Below are positions 43,957 through 53,417 of a stretch of 64,000 nucleotides of DNA, piece after piece; the stretch's first letter is position 1; every line of letters begins with the position of its first letter. Both the position numbers and the translations under genes were made by a program. Below the pieces are notes generated by a model that did no database searches, was not told the origin of the DNA, and was given only the letters and a program-made list of their open reading frames with translations. Source of the stretch: a bacterium (GTDB taxonomy: Bacteria; Planctomycetota; UBA1135; UBA2386); contig JAUILN010000003.1 of NCBI GenBank assembly GCA_030432695.1, positions 434,001-498,000 on the forward strand, in the 5' to 3' direction.

Positions 43957-45095
43957 CGTGTCGCCGCCTCGCCGGCGAGTCGGCGGTAGAGCGTCGCATG
44001 GGCGCGGGCGCAGTCGGTCCAGCGGTAGCGGGCGGCGTGGGCGCGGCGCGCTTCGCGGCTGGCTGGATCGTGCGATGCATCCAGCAGCGCCTGCAGTCCG
44101 TCACGCAGGGCCTCGACATCGAGCGGGTCGGCGAACAGCGCCGCGTCGCCGAGGGTCTCGCGCGCCGCGGGCTGGTCGCCGGCCAGCACCGGCAGGCCGC
44201 GCGCCAGCGCCTCCAGCGGTGGGAATCCGAACCCTTCCAGGAGCGATGGATAGACCAGCCCACGAGCCGTTGCGAACAGCTCCTCCAGCTGTCGGTCGTC
44301 GACCTGCTCGAGCCAGCGCATGCCCCGACCACGCCGTCGTTCGGCCTCGAGCGCCGCGACGATCTCGTCGCATTCCCAGCCGTGCGTGCCGACCACCACC
44401 AATTCGGGCCGGGGCGCGGCCAGCGCCTGCCATGCGGCGAGCAGGCGGAGGTGGTTCTTGCGCGGCTCGATCGTGCCCACCATCAGCAGCGGACCCATCC
44501 GGTCGGCGGCGGTCTCGCTGCGCGCGACGTGGTCGGCGCCGAACGGGATCACCGAGATCCGGCCTGCCGGGAGCGCGAGGTGCCGGTGGGCCAGATCAGC
44601 GGTGGCCTGGGTCGGGCAGACCACCGCGTCGGCGCGAGCGAGTGCCCGACGCACGCGGCGGTCGAGCTCGCGCGAGCCAGAAGCGCCGTGCCAACCGGCA
44701 TCGACCGCGAAGGCGACGTCGTGCAGGGTGAGCACCACGCGGACGTCGTGGCCGACGGGCGGATAGACGTAGTCCGTCCAATGGAACACCGCCGGCCGGC
44801 CGCAAAGGCGCTCCGCGCCGAGGCCGCAGCGCGCCAGCCAGGGCAACGACCGACCGGGGATCGGCAGGCGATGGCAGCGTGCACCCGCCGGTGGTTCCAC
44901 GGCGACCCTTCGCCGGGCCCAGGAGTGCGCGAACAGCCGCAGTTCGACGTCGTCGCGGGGGGCGAGCGCGCGTGCGAGTTCGCGGACCGCGCGTGGGATG
45001 CCCGAGCGACCGAGCACCGCGGGACGCCAATCGATCGCGACCCGCGGCACCGTCGTGTCGACCGCTCGATTCGTGGTCCCGCGTGCGCTCGGCAT
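43953..45095 (-). CDS. GT4-type glycosyltransferase (first of three)
   Basis: 380 residues from ATG 45095. Begins AIDWRPAVLGRSGIPRAV and carries VGTIEPRKNHLRLLAAW and PSLLEGFGFPPLEALARGLPV. The three tandem enzymes suggest stepwise assembly of one oligosaccharide. An upstream GTG at 45119 would add eight residues; neither start has a clear Shine-Dalgarno. It is divergent from the gene at 45192 with about 95 bases between. Confidence 0.8.
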   Translation of the reverse strand: MPSARGTTNRAVDTTVPRVAIDWRPAVLGRSGIPRAVRELARALAPRDDVELRLFAHSWARRRVAVEPPAGARCHRLPIPGRSLPWLARCGLGAERLCGRPAVFHWTDYVYPPVGHDVRVVLTLHDVAFAVDAGWHGASGSRELDRRVRRALARADAVVCPTQATADLAHRHLALPAGRISVIPFGADHVARSETAADRMGPLLMVGTIEPRKNHLRLLAAWQALAAPRPELVVVGTHGWECDEIVAALEAERRRGRGMRWLEQVDDRQLEELFATARGLVYPSLLEGFGFPPLEALARGLPVLAGDQPAARETLGDAALFADPLDVEALRDGLQALLDASHDPASREARRAHAARYRWTDCARAHATLYRRLAGEAATR

Positions 45096-45191
45096 CGGCT
45101 GAGGAGGATCGTCGAACACCGTGGCGGAGTCGAGTTCGCAGATCGTCTTCCGAGCCTACACTCGGCGTCCGAGGCAACTCGTCGACCCAAC

Positions 45192-45710
45192 GTGGAGGAC
45201 CGGCTGATCGCCCTGAACGATCTGCCCGCCGAGGCGGAGACGCTGCGCCCGTACCTGGCGGACTCCTCGGCCGCGGTGCTCGCGAAGGCCGCGCGACGGG
45301 TCCGCGACGCGCGTGTGCCGGGGCTCGAAGCCGTGCTGAATGCAGCACTCGAGCGGGCCTTCGACAACGGCGCGAAGACCGATCCCGGCGGTGCGGCGAA
45401 GCTGGCGCTGCTCGAAGCGCTGGATCACCTCGACGCCGTGGACCCCTTGCCGTTCCGTCGCGCGGCGTGCTACCGCCAGCCCGAACCGGCCTTCGGGGAC
45501 TTCGTCGACACCGCGCTCGACGTGCGGATCCGTGCCGCGCTCGCTCGCGGCGAGGTGCGTCCTGAGGGCGCGGTCGAGTTGCTCGTCGACTTCCATCGCC
45601 GTAGGCGCAATGAGGACGCGGAGGACGCCGAGGCGGCGCAGGTCGCGTTGGAGTTGCTGCGGAGCGACGCCGCGCGGGAGTATCTGGCTCGCCTCGAGCC
45701 GGACGCGTGA
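45192..45710 (+). CDS. Small helical protein (HEAT-like)
   Basis: 172 residues from GTG 45192, all helix, with HEAT-like pairs (AAVLAKAARRVRDARVPG, AKLALLEALDHLDAVDPLPF, LDVRIRAALARGEVR). No signal peptide, so cytoplasmic. No family recognised. Its stop overlaps a GTG that could start the next gene. A TACACT box at 45157-45162 is a candidate -10. Confidence 0.6.
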   Translation: MEDRLIALNDLPAEAETLRPYLADSSAAVLAKAARRVRDARVPGLEAVLNAALERAFDNGAKTDPGGAAKLALLEALDHLDAVDPLPFRRAACYRQPEPAFGDFVDTALDVRIRAALARGEVRPEGAVELLVDFHRRRRNEDAEDAEAAQVALELLRSDAAREYLARLEPDA

Positions 45711-45808
45711 TCCCTCGGGCCGCCGGTTGCCGAGGAACACCTCGTGGCTATCACGACGCACGGCCGCCCGCCGGCGCTACGGTTGCGGCGTCCGTCCCCC
45801 CGAAGCCC

Positions 45809-47347
45809 GTGTCTCCGCATTCCGATCTCCGACCCCGATACCTGCTCCCGCTCGTCGGCGTCGCGGCCGCCCTCGCGGTCGTGGCCTGGCTGCTGCTGGC
45901 TGGCGGCGAGGACCAGGATGCGGCTCCGGTGCAGGTCGATGGCAGGCCGCGTGGCGAGGTCGGGGCTTCGGATCCCGTGCGAGGCGACGAATCCGGGGCG
46001 ATTCCCGGATCGGCCGGGATCGACGTCGTGGTGCTCGCGACCCTCGCGCCTCCTGCCCCGCGCGCGGCGCGGCTGGTCGATCGTGGAGTCGCGGTCGACG
46101 AGACGGTCGAGGTGGTCGCCGGCCCCGGCACCGCCGATCCTGCGTCGAGGAGTGGACCGCACCTGTTGCGGTTCACGCTCGTCGACGGATCGCGGCTGCT
46201 GCGCGTTGCCCGCCTGTCGCCGAACGCCACCACCGACGTGCCCCGCCTCGCGCCGCGACGGCTCGCCGGTCGCGTCGCCGACGCGGACGGCCGGCCGCTC
46301 GAGGGTGAAGTCGTCTGGGCCGGACAGTGGTGGAACGACGGCCAGCGGATCGAGGTGGTCACCGACGTCGAAGGCCGTTTCGAGTTCGACGCCGTGCCGA
46401 CCGGACCCGGCGTGGTGGTCATCGCGGTGGGCGGAGAACGTCACGCGCCGGCCTGGCGGTTGGTCGATCCAACTCCGGACGCGCCCGTCGACGGCCTGGT
46501 GATCACACTGCGGCCCCGCGCGGAACTGGCGGTGAACCTGCTGGCGCAGGTCGAGGCTGCGCAGCTCGGTCGGGTCTGGCTCCGGCCGGCCGACGCCGCC
46601 ACCGCGACGACCAGCTTCCCGTACTTCCTCGCCGGCCTGGAGCGCGACCAAGGGTTCGCGCTCGACGCGTCGGGTGAAGCGAGCGTGCCGGTTCCGGGTG
46701 GAGAGGCGAGTGTCGACGTCGTCGTGGCCCATCCCGACCTGCTGCTCGCCGACCGCCGAGGCGTGCGGCTCGGGGGTCGCGATCGACCCCGCGCCCGGGT
46801 GACGCCGGACGCCGGGGAAGCGCTGACGATCACCGTCCGGGACCTCGCGGGCGAGCCGTGCGGCGGCGTGTTGGTGGAACTCGGGCCGGTCGGCGGTGCG
46901 GCGGTGCGTGCGTCGGGAGCCTTGTTGCCGCACGCCGGTCACACGGGTGCCTGGTCGTTCGGCACCAGCGGTGCGGATGGTCGCGTCGTGCTCCGACGGA
47001 TCCCGGGTCGGCCGGCGGAGCTGGCGGTGCGGTCCGCGGTGACCAGCTTCTGGGACGTCCCGGCCCGCGTGCCGGAATTCGACGTCTTCGCGGTGGCGGC
47101 CGGCGACGTCGCTGCCGGGGGCGCCGCAGCAGCTCCGGAGCTGATCGTCGACGTCGCCGGCGGCAACCGGCCACGGGTCCACGCTCCCGGAGGGTCCGGA
47201 CACGACCTCGAGGCGGGAACCCTGCGGACGATCCAACTCGATCGTCCTGCGCTGCTCGAACTGCGTCAGGTCGATGCCGACGGGGCGGCGCGGCTCGTGG
47301 CCCGCGTGCCGGTCCTGGGCGCTCGGCGCTTCACGCTGCCCGAGTGA
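45809..47347 (+). CDS. Membrane-anchored protein with carboxypeptidase-regulatory-like repeats
   Basis: 512 residues from GTG 45809. One N-terminal TM segment (about 12-32, YLLPLVGVAAALAVVAWLLLAG) and a long exported part of beta domains. LAGRVADADGRPLEGEVVW and FEFDAVPTGPGVVVIAVGG have the carboxypeptidase regulatory (CarboxypepD_reg-like) pattern. It resembles the two proteins at 61.7-64 kb in style. An upstream GTG at 45707 overlaps the preceding gene but adds a non-hydrophobic tail. Function unknown. Confidence 0.7.
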   Translation: MSPHSDLRPRYLLPLVGVAAALAVVAWLLLAGGEDQDAAPVQVDGRPRGEVGASDPVRGDESGAIPGSAGIDVVVLATLAPPAPRAARLVDRGVAVDETVEVVAGPGTADPASRSGPHLLRFTLVDGSRLLRVARLSPNATTDVPRLAPRRLAGRVADADGRPLEGEVVWAGQWWNDGQRIEVVTDVEGRFEFDAVPTGPGVVVIAVGGERHAPAWRLVDPTPDAPVDGLVITLRPRAELAVNLLAQVEAAQLGRVWLRPADAATATTSFPYFLAGLERDQGFALDASGEASVPVPGGEASVDVVVAHPDLLLADRRGVRLGGRDRPRARVTPDAGEALTITVRDLAGEPCGGVLVELGPVGGAAVRASGALLPHAGHTGAWSFGTSGADGRVVLRRIPGRPAELAVRSAVTSFWDVPARVPEFDVFAVAAGDVAAGGAAAAPELIVDVAGGNRPRVHAPGGSGHDLEAGTLRTIQLDRPALLELRQVDADGAARLVARVPVLGARRFTLPE

Positions 47348-47558
47348 CCTCGCGTCGATCGTCGGGATCCCGGCCAGCCGTCGGAAAAAACCACGTCTCG
47401 GGATGCAGCGCCAAGCCGCGCTGCCACCGACCGGGTCGAGGCGGAACCCGACAGCGCACCGCGGTTCCGTTGTAAACCCCGACAGTTCGACGGCTCCTCC
47501 GTCCGATGCATCCACAGTCGGGGGCAATGACCCCGGACGATGGACAGGAGAGACCACG

Positions 47559-48062
47559 ATGACCGCAATCCTCGAGACCGTTCCTGATCGCAAGCGCGAG
47601 TTGTCGAGCCAACGGCTCCGGGCGGTGGCCGAGGCCGACGCTCCTTCGGCGATCTACGGGTTCGAGGCCAAGGCCGCTGCCGAAGCGATCCGCACCTGCA
47701 GTCTGAAGGCTGCGGTGTTCGAGGTCGGTCTGGCGATCGTGTTGGCCTGCGGAGGTCTCGCGCTGGTCGCCGGGCAGTGGGGGGCCACCCAGGCCGACCT
47801 CGCGGGCGCCCACCACGAGACGCGAGCGGCCGCTGCGGTCGCCGATGCGGGGGAACTCCTGGCCGCGATGCCCGCCGAACGACTCGGCAGGCTGGCCGGC
47901 ACGTCGCTGCCGATGGGCGACGCCGGCGCATTTCAACTCGAGTTCGTCGAAGCACGCGCCGTCGAACCGGTGCGCGGCGGACTCGAGATCGAGGCACGAC
48001 TGGTTGACGTGAGGAGCGCCACGGAGCTCGCCAGCTTCGTCACTCGCCGCGCCGCGCGTTGA
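47559..48062 (+). CDS. Single-pass membrane protein
   Basis: 167 residues; AGGAG eight bases before the ATG. A cytoplasmic N-terminus of about 45 residues precedes one TM segment (VFEVGLAIVLACGGLALVAGQW), then a helical and beta region (GELLAAMPAERLG, FQLEFVEARAVEPVRGGLEIEARLVDV). The region after the TM faintly recalls minor pseudopilins (a LLAxxPAxRL segment, then a strand pair), but the TM is not N-terminal and no prepilin peptidase motif is visible. I do not assign a family. About 210 non-coding bases lie upstream. Confidence 0.6.
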   Translation: MTAILETVPDRKRELSSQRLRAVAEADAPSAIYGFEAKAAAEAIRTCSLKAAVFEVGLAIVLACGGLALVAGQWGATQADLAGAHHETRAAAAVADAGELLAAMPAERLGRLAGTSLPMGDAGAFQLEFVEARAVEPVRGGLEIEARLVDVRSATELASFVTRRAAR

Positions 48063-48087
48063 TCGACGACCTTCTCTCTGTCGTGGG

Positions 48088-48144
48088 GTGGGGCCACGCT
48101 CCTGTCGCCGCTCGCCGGTGGTGGGGGCGTGGCCACACTTTTTT
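48088..48144 (+). terminator. Strong intrinsic terminator
   Basis: GGCCACGCTCC (48092-48102) pairs with 48124-48134 over 11 bases (one G-U), extended by GTG/CAC across a mismatch. Six T follow at 48139-48144. It lies 26 bases after the stop of the 47559 gene. The best textbook terminator in the window. Confidence 0.8.
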
Positions 48145-48249
48145 GCACGGGTCACCGTCGGCACGTGAGGAAGCTCGACTCCTGGCACCGGAGTTGACCG
48201 CCCGGGTTCACGACCGCTCCCTCCGGTCGACCCCTACCGTCGGTGCCCC

Positions 48250-50460
48250 ATGATCCAGCGTGCTTCCTTCGCGGCCCTCGTTCCGATCGCGCTGACGCTG
48301 AGCGTGCGAGCCCAGGCCCAGGCCCCGCGGTGGGTTCCGTACCAGCTCCCGCGTCCGGCGGCGGCCGCGATGGCCTCGTTCGACGTGGCACGCGACCGTC
48401 TGGTGGTGTTCGGGGGCGACTCGTCCGACGGCACCTGGGAGCGCACCCCCCGCGGTTGGCAGCATCGGCGTACCGACGTCAGCCCGCCGGGTCGTCGATG
48501 GGGCTCGATGGCCTACGACTCGCGGCGACGGCGCACGGTGCTGTTCGGCGGCATCGGCACCGAGAGCCTCGCGGCGCTCGCCGACACCTGGGAGTGGGAC
48601 GGCGTCGACTGGACGCAGGTCGCGATCGGTGGTCCCGCGCCGCGGCAGGGCGGCCGACTGGTCTTCGACGAGGCGCGCGGTCGGACCCTGTTGTTCGGCG
48701 GCTTCTCGGGACCGACCTCCTACCTCGACGTCTGGGAGTGGGACGGAACGGCGTGGTCGCTCGTCCAGCCGAGCGGGATCGGGCCGACCTCCGGCGCGGC
48801 CGGGGCCGCCTACGATCCGCAGCGCCAGCGCACCGTGTTGGTGGTTCGGGTCGCCGCCGGGACCGAGACCTGGGAATGGAGTGGCCAGTCCTGGAGTCTG
48901 CGGGACTCCTCCACGACCCTCGATCCGCTCGGTCCGTTGGGGATGGCCTGGCTGCCCTCTCGTGGCACGGTGATCCTGCACGGTGAGGTCGGGGCACCGG
49001 GTGCGGAGACCTGGGAGTGGGACGGCGCGCATTGGTCGCGCATCGGCACGGATCGGATCGGCGGCATCGAGCATCGCCTTCTCACCGATCCGCTGCGCGG
49101 GACCGCGTATCTGCTGGCCGGACCGACGGTGCACGAGTGGCTGGGGGCGGGTTGGCAGCTCCTCGACGCGGAGGATTCCCCTCCGGCCGGATTCTCCGAA
49201 CACGCCATCAGCACCGACATCCTCCGCGGCAAGGTGACGGTCTTCGGCGGCCGCACCGGCACCTCTGCGCTGCCCGGTGGATGGGAGTGGGACGGCGCCG
49301 GGTGGCGAGCGATCCCGGCCTTCCCCGGCTCGCCGGTCTACGCGGCGGCCGCGGCGTTCGACGAGGCAAGCGGACGGACCGTGATGTTCGGGGGGCGGGA
49401 CGGGATCTCGGTCTCCGGCCGGACGCACCTCTGGGATGGATCGAACTGGTCGCTGGCGGCGCCGGCCGTGGTCCCCTCACCCCGACATCACCACGCGATG
49501 GTCTACGACTCCGCGCGCCGCCGGGTCGTGCTGTTCGGTGGCAATCGGTCGTCGGGACCCGACTACATCCTCGACGGGTTGGCCGACACGTGGGAGTGGG
49601 ACGGCGTTGCCTGGACGCAGGTCGCAGCAGGTGGAGCGGCGCCGATTCCTCGCGACGGCCACTCGATGGTCTACGACCCACTGCGTGACGAGATCATCCT
49701 GTTCGGTGGTCGAGCCTTCCCGGCGATCCAGCACGATACCTGGCGCTTCGCCGCCGGGCAGTGGACTCCCTTGGCGGTCTCGGGACCGCCCGCCCGGCAC
49801 CGGGCCAGCCTGACTTTCGATCCGACCCTCGGTGTGGCGGTGTTGCATGCCGGTGCCGCGCCGGGAGGGGCTCTCACCGATTCGTGGCTCTGGGACGGCG
49901 CGCAGTGGATCGACGTCTCGGCGACCGCCGCCGTGCCCTTCGCGCGATCCGAACACGCCAGTGCCTGGGATCCCAACACCCGGAGCACGCTCCGCGTGGG
50001 GGGCAGGGAGCGGCATGGTGTCTCTTCGCTCGAGCAGCGCGACGTCTGGTCGTTCGGGGATCTGGTTCCGGCTCGCTCGGAGGCCATCGGCGCGGGCTGT
50101 GGCGGACCCGGGGGAGCGGGGCCGAACCTGACGTCGCCACGTCCGCGGTTCGGCAGCGAGGTCTTCGCGATCGAGCTGCGCGACGCGACGCCGAGCACCG
50201 CCGCATTGCTTGGACTGTCGTTCACACCTGACTCGGCAGGGCTCGGCAACGGCTGCACGCTGTACGTCGGCGGAGGGATCGACGTCTACCCGTTGACGAC
50301 CAACGGCCAGGGCTTCGCGGAACTGCCGCTACCGATCCTCCACCTGCCGGTGCTGCGCGGTCTGCGCGTCTACGCCCAAGGCTTCGTGCTCGACCGCGCT
50401 CCGGTGGGCGTGCTCGGGATGTCGCTGAGTCCCGGGCTCGCGCTGCGACTCGGTGATTGA
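48250..50460 (+). CDS. Secreted kelch/galactose-oxidase-like protein with C-terminal module
   Basis: 736 residues. Signal peptide (MIQRASFAALVPIALTLSVRA). Then about twelve kelch-like lines such as LVVFGGDSSDGTWERT, TVLFGGIGTES, DTWEWDGVDWTQV and MVYDSARRRVVLFGG, forming one or two propellers. The last 123 residues start GAGCGGPGG and contain TNGQGFAELPLPILHLPVLRG and YAQGFVLD, matching the module of the ELWxTDGT protein. No catalytic Cys-Tyr pair is apparent, so enzymatic galactose oxidase activity is not claimed. Likely extracellular. A TACCGT at 48235-48240 may be a -10 with almost no leader. Confidence 0.83.
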   Translation: MIQRASFAALVPIALTLSVRAQAQAPRWVPYQLPRPAAAAMASFDVARDRLVVFGGDSSDGTWERTPRGWQHRRTDVSPPGRRWGSMAYDSRRRRTVLFGGIGTESLAALADTWEWDGVDWTQVAIGGPAPRQGGRLVFDEARGRTLLFGGFSGPTSYLDVWEWDGTAWSLVQPSGIGPTSGAAGAAYDPQRQRTVLVVRVAAGTETWEWSGQSWSLRDSSTTLDPLGPLGMAWLPSRGTVILHGEVGAPGAETWEWDGAHWSRIGTDRIGGIEHRLLTDPLRGTAYLLAGPTVHEWLGAGWQLLDAEDSPPAGFSEHAISTDILRGKVTVFGGRTGTSALPGGWEWDGAGWRAIPAFPGSPVYAAAAAFDEASGRTVMFGGRDGISVSGRTHLWDGSNWSLAAPAVVPSPRHHHAMVYDSARRRVVLFGGNRSSGPDYILDGLADTWEWDGVAWTQVAAGGAAPIPRDGHSMVYDPLRDEIILFGGRAFPAIQHDTWRFAAGQWTPLAVSGPPARHRASLTFDPTLGVAVLHAGAAPGGALTDSWLWDGAQWIDVSATAAVPFARSEHASAWDPNTRSTLRVGGRERHGVSSLEQRDVWSFGDLVPARSEAIGAGCGGPGGAGPNLTSPRPRFGSEVFAIELRDATPSTAALLGLSFTPDSAGLGNGCTLYVGGGIDVYPLTTNGQGFAELPLPILHLPVLRGLRVYAQGFVLDRAPVGVLGMSLSPGLALRLGD

Positions 50461-50490
50461 GCGTGCGATTCGTTCGGGGTCGCACGCTCA
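50458..50490. terminator. Hairpin that contains the kelch stop codon
   Basis: TGAGCGTGCGA (50458-50468, TGA is the stop codon) and 50480-50490 pair over 11 bases without a mismatch; loop of 11. Located between convergent genes. Shares TGAGCGTG(C/T)GA with the hairpin at 15757-15789. Confidence 0.65.
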
Positions 50491-50507
50491 GCAGGGCGGC
50501 GTCGTGG

Positions 50508-51086
50508 TCACGTGCCCTCGAGGGGCGCTTGGTCTCGCGCTCGATTGGCTGTGCCCGTCGACCGCAGATAGTCGAACTCCTCGTCGTCGAGGAACGCGTC
50601 GACCAGCAGCACGATGCGCGGCGCATTGCCGAGGTTGCCGGTCTCGTGCTCGATCGCACCATCGAACACGATGCAGCGGCCTTCCTCCCAGGTGTGCCTG
50701 TCTTCACCGACCCGCATCAGGGCGCCATCCGGCACCGTCAGTGGCAGGTGCGTGCGCAGCAGGTTCGCCGGCTTCAGGTCGGTGTGCGGCAGGATGTGGC
50801 AGCCGGGTTCCATCCACGAGAATCCGGCCGAGACCACGCGCGGGATCGAGCGCAGGAGACGCGTGGTCGCGGGGCAACGTGCCTGGTTGGGATCGAACAG
50901 CGCGTCGAGTCCTTTCGGGTAGGTGTGGAAGAACAGCGGGAAGCCGAGCCATGTACCCTGGTAGGCGCCCCGGTCCGGCCACTCGATGTACGCGTCCCGG
51001 CCGAGCGCGGCGCACTCGGCGCGGATCGTCTCGAAACCGGCTTCGAGCGGCGGGATGAACGAGAAGCGCTGCGGGTCCAGGAGCAT
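50508..51086 (-). CDS. Aspartyl/asparaginyl beta-hydroxylase family protein
   Basis: 192 residues. Double-stranded beta-helix of the AspH type: PGCHILPHTD (His101), RTHLPL with Arg111 as 2-oxoglutarate site, and FDGAIEHETGN (His147). The two His and one Arg match AspH-like Fe(II)/2-oxoglutarate oxygenases. It should hydroxylate Asp or Asn residues or a related small molecule in the cytoplasm. It stands alone between a convergent kelch gene and a gene remnant. Confidence 0.83.
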   Translation of the reverse strand: MLLDPQRFSFIPPLEAGFETIRAECAALGRDAYIEWPDRGAYQGTWLGFPLFFHTYPKGLDALFDPNQARCPATTRLLRSIPRVVSAGFSWMEPGCHILPHTDLKPANLLRTHLPLTVPDGALMRVGEDRHTWEEGRCIVFDGAIEHETGNLGNAPRIVLLVDAFLDDEEFDYLRSTGTANRARDQAPLEGT

Positions 51087-51108
51087 GGGCGGCGACGATT
51101 CTATCTGG

Positions 51109-51710
51109 TCAGCTCCCAGACCACTTCGTGCAGGTCGGTGCGCTGATGGCCGGCATCGGCGACGGCGCGGGGTTCGGTCGCTTCAGTCCACCGAACAGCC
51201 ACGGCAGCGACGCGAGGACCGCAGCGAGTGCGACCGGGCCGAACCCCTCGTGCAGGAAGCGCAGCTGATTCGCGCACCAGATGGCGGGCGAGTGGTCTGC
51301 GGTGGTTCCCAGGCCGGATGCCAGCGAGGCGCCGAGCTGGTCGAGGACCGCGGCCAGGCCGCCGCTCCACAGGACGAAACAGGTGAATGTGGCGGTCAGC
51401 GGGGCGAGTCCGGCGATCAGGAAGGGGGAGGTGAGTCGTGCGAGGATGCTCAGGGGGTCACGCCGCGCCAGGTGCCAGACCAGGATGGACGGCAGTGCAA
51501 GGACCACGGTCCAGTCCACGAACGTGCCCATCGCGAACGCCAGCGGCGCGAGATGGCAGGGATCGCGTTCTCGTGTGCGGCGAGCGATCGGTCGAACGGA
51601 TCCGCGAGGATCGGCAGGTGCCGCGTCAGGGAGGCGCACGCGGCGAGCAGGTAGAGCGGCCAGGCGGGTCCTATCGGTTTCCCGGCACCGAATGTCGGAT
51701 GGTCGCGCAT
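51109..51710 (-). pseudogene. Frameshifted membrane glycosyltransferase-like gene
   Basis: The first part (51710 to about 51545) reads WPLYLLAACASLTRHLPI, then DPFDRSLAAHENAIPAI, in the style of GT39 membrane enzymes. After that this frame turns to Arg/Trp-rich nonsense, while the next frame continues with LAFAMGTFVDWTVVLALPS, LTSPFLIAGLAPLTATFTCF and LHEGFGPVALAAVLASLPWL. Together they make a polytopic membrane protein of about 200 residues, cut short. The missing rest suggests a decayed gene, not an isolated sequencing error. The flanking 180 bases to 51892 contain the promoter below. Confidence 0.65.
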
Positions 51711-51764
51711 GGCAGTCGTTCGCTCGAAGTTCGCCGGTCGCTGTCGGAGACAGCAGGGGCTCGG

Positions 51765-51795
51765 TTGACAAGAACCGGGTGGAACCCGCTAGCAT
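51765..51795 (+). promoter_or_regulatory. Candidate sigma70 promoter for the 51893 gene
   Basis: Perfect TTGACA at 51765-51770 and TAGCAT at 51790-51795 with a 19-base spacer. Start near 51802 leaves a leader of about 90 bases. Confidence 0.5.
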
Positions 51796-51798
51796 CCG

Positions 51799-51825
51799 CT
51801 GCGGGTTGGGAGGGAACCCCCGCAG
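51799..51825 (+). other. Inverted repeat at the predicted transcription start
   Basis: CTGCGGG (51799-51805) and CCCGCAG (51819-51825) flank 13 bases. It could be an operator or a hairpin at the very start of the leader. Confidence 0.35.
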
Positions 51826-51892
51826 GGTTGGCCTCCGGGGGTAGCTCCCAGACGATGTGACATCCTGCGCGGTCTCGCCGCGCGACTCGACC

Positions 51893-53404
51893 ATGCTCCC
51901 CCTTCTGACTCCTCTAGCGCTCACCGCGCTCTCGTTCCCGGCGGTTCCGACCGATCCGCCCGTCCTCAACACCTACTACGAGACCGACCTGAGCGGCGCC
52001 CTCCGGCTGACCGCCGAGGTGAAGAACGGCGTCGGGCCGGCCTTCGCGCTGATCGCGCGTTCGCAGCTCTCCGGCGACGTGCCGGCGCTGGTCCGTATGG
52101 TCGCGCTCGATGCCAACGGCTACGGCCGGACCACGCAGGTCTTCGCGCCCTCCGCGCTCGACGACCTGAAGACGCTGGACGGCACGATCCGTCTGTCCGC
52201 GGCGATGGTCGACGGCTCGCAGCTGATCGAGACCGGCGACGGCGGCTTCCAGATCGGCATGGGCGTGGTCGGCGACTGCCTGGACTTCGACTACGCGATC
52301 GGTGACGACTCGGTGATGGTGGCTGGCCGCGTGATCACCGACCAGTTCCAGGACGCCGGCATCGCGATCTCGGCCGAGAACACCAACGGCCCCGACCTCG
52401 CGATCCTGTTCGACTCCGCCAACCCGACGGGCGGCGACGACGACCTGCGCACGCCGAACCCGGGCGGTGTGAACAACACCGTGGCGCTCGGCCACCTGTT
52501 GATCATCGCCGAGAACAGCAACGACGGGAACGGTGACCAGATCATCGACGTGCCCGACGACGATGCCGACGGCGGCAGCATCTACTTCGACTTCAGCGAC
52601 AAGGCGACCGTCAGCTCGGTCACGCTGGTCGACATCGACGAGGTGCGGGGCACGCAGCTGCGCTTCTACCGCAACGGCGACCTGATGAACCCCGACGAGA
52701 CGATGGACATCGACTCGATCGGTGACGGCAGCGTCCAGGAGATCACCTTCCTCGAGTCGGAACTCGACCGCTTCGAGATCTTCTTCCGCGGCAGTGGCGC
52801 GGTCTCGAACATCGTCGCGGACACCTGCCCCAAGCAGCTCAGTTTCGACGAGTTCCAGTACGGCAAGCCGCGCGATCTGCCGCGGGGCACCTGGATCACC
52901 GACCAGTTCGCCGCCGAGGGCATCAACGTCGTCGCGACCAACAACACGCCCGGTCATCCGAACAAGGCGATCCTGTTCGACACCCAGAACATCACCGGTG
53001 GTGACACCGACCTGCGGACGCCGAACCCGGGTGCGCCCGGCAACGACACGCCGCTCGGCATGGTGCTGATCATCGCCGAGAACGACGTCGACGCGAACAT
53101 GGACATGCTCGTCGACGATCCGGATGACGAGGCCGGTGGCGGCACGCTCGAGATCACCTGGGACTTCGACGTGACCTTCATCCGCACCCGCGTCCTCGAC
53201 GTCGATGGCGGTGAGGTCGACTTCCTGCGTCTCTACGACGCGTCGAACAACCAGATCTTCTCCGAGCTGATCCCGGACGCTCCGGACGGCGCGGTCCAGC
53301 GGATCACCCCGAACGTCAGCGGCGTCCGCCGCGCGGTCCTCGAGCTCGGTGGCTCGGGCGCGCTGTCGCGGGTCATCTACTGCCCGGATCCGCCCACCAA
53401 CTGA
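51893..53404 (+). CDS. Secreted protein with an internally duplicated domain
   Basis: 503 residues from ATG 51893 with a short signal (LPLLTPLALTALSFPAVP). Two copies of a roughly 160-residue domain follow: each has ITDQF, then AILFDS or AILFDT, a GGDxDLRTPNPG segment and LLIIAEN or VLIIAEN, with Asp/Asn-rich turns that might bind calcium. DNA of the two copies has diverged, so the duplication is old. It ends CPDPPTN with no anchor. The gene begins a cluster with the exporter at 53.4-58 kb; the spacing to the adaptor (14 bases) supports co-transcription. Confidence 0.75.
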   Translation: MLPLLTPLALTALSFPAVPTDPPVLNTYYETDLSGALRLTAEVKNGVGPAFALIARSQLSGDVPALVRMVALDANGYGRTTQVFAPSALDDLKTLDGTIRLSAAMVDGSQLIETGDGGFQIGMGVVGDCLDFDYAIGDDSVMVAGRVITDQFQDAGIAISAENTNGPDLAILFDSANPTGGDDDLRTPNPGGVNNTVALGHLLIIAENSNDGNGDQIIDVPDDDADGGSIYFDFSDKATVSSVTLVDIDEVRGTQLRFYRNGDLMNPDETMDIDSIGDGSVQEITFLESELDRFEIFFRGSGAVSNIVADTCPKQLSFDEFQYGKPRDLPRGTWITDQFAAEGINVVATNNTPGHPNKAILFDTQNITGGDTDLRTPNPGAPGNDTPLGMVLIIAENDVDANMDMLVDDPDDEAGGGTLEITWDFDVTFIRTRVLDVDGGEVDFLRLYDASNNQIFSELIPDAPDGAVQRITPNVSGVRRAVLELGGSGALSRVIYCPDPPTN

Positions 53405-53417
53405 TCCGACTCCGGCA

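Noticed and set aside
48250..50460. Active galactose oxidase
   Set aside because: Kelch lines only; the Cys-Tyr copper site could not be found.
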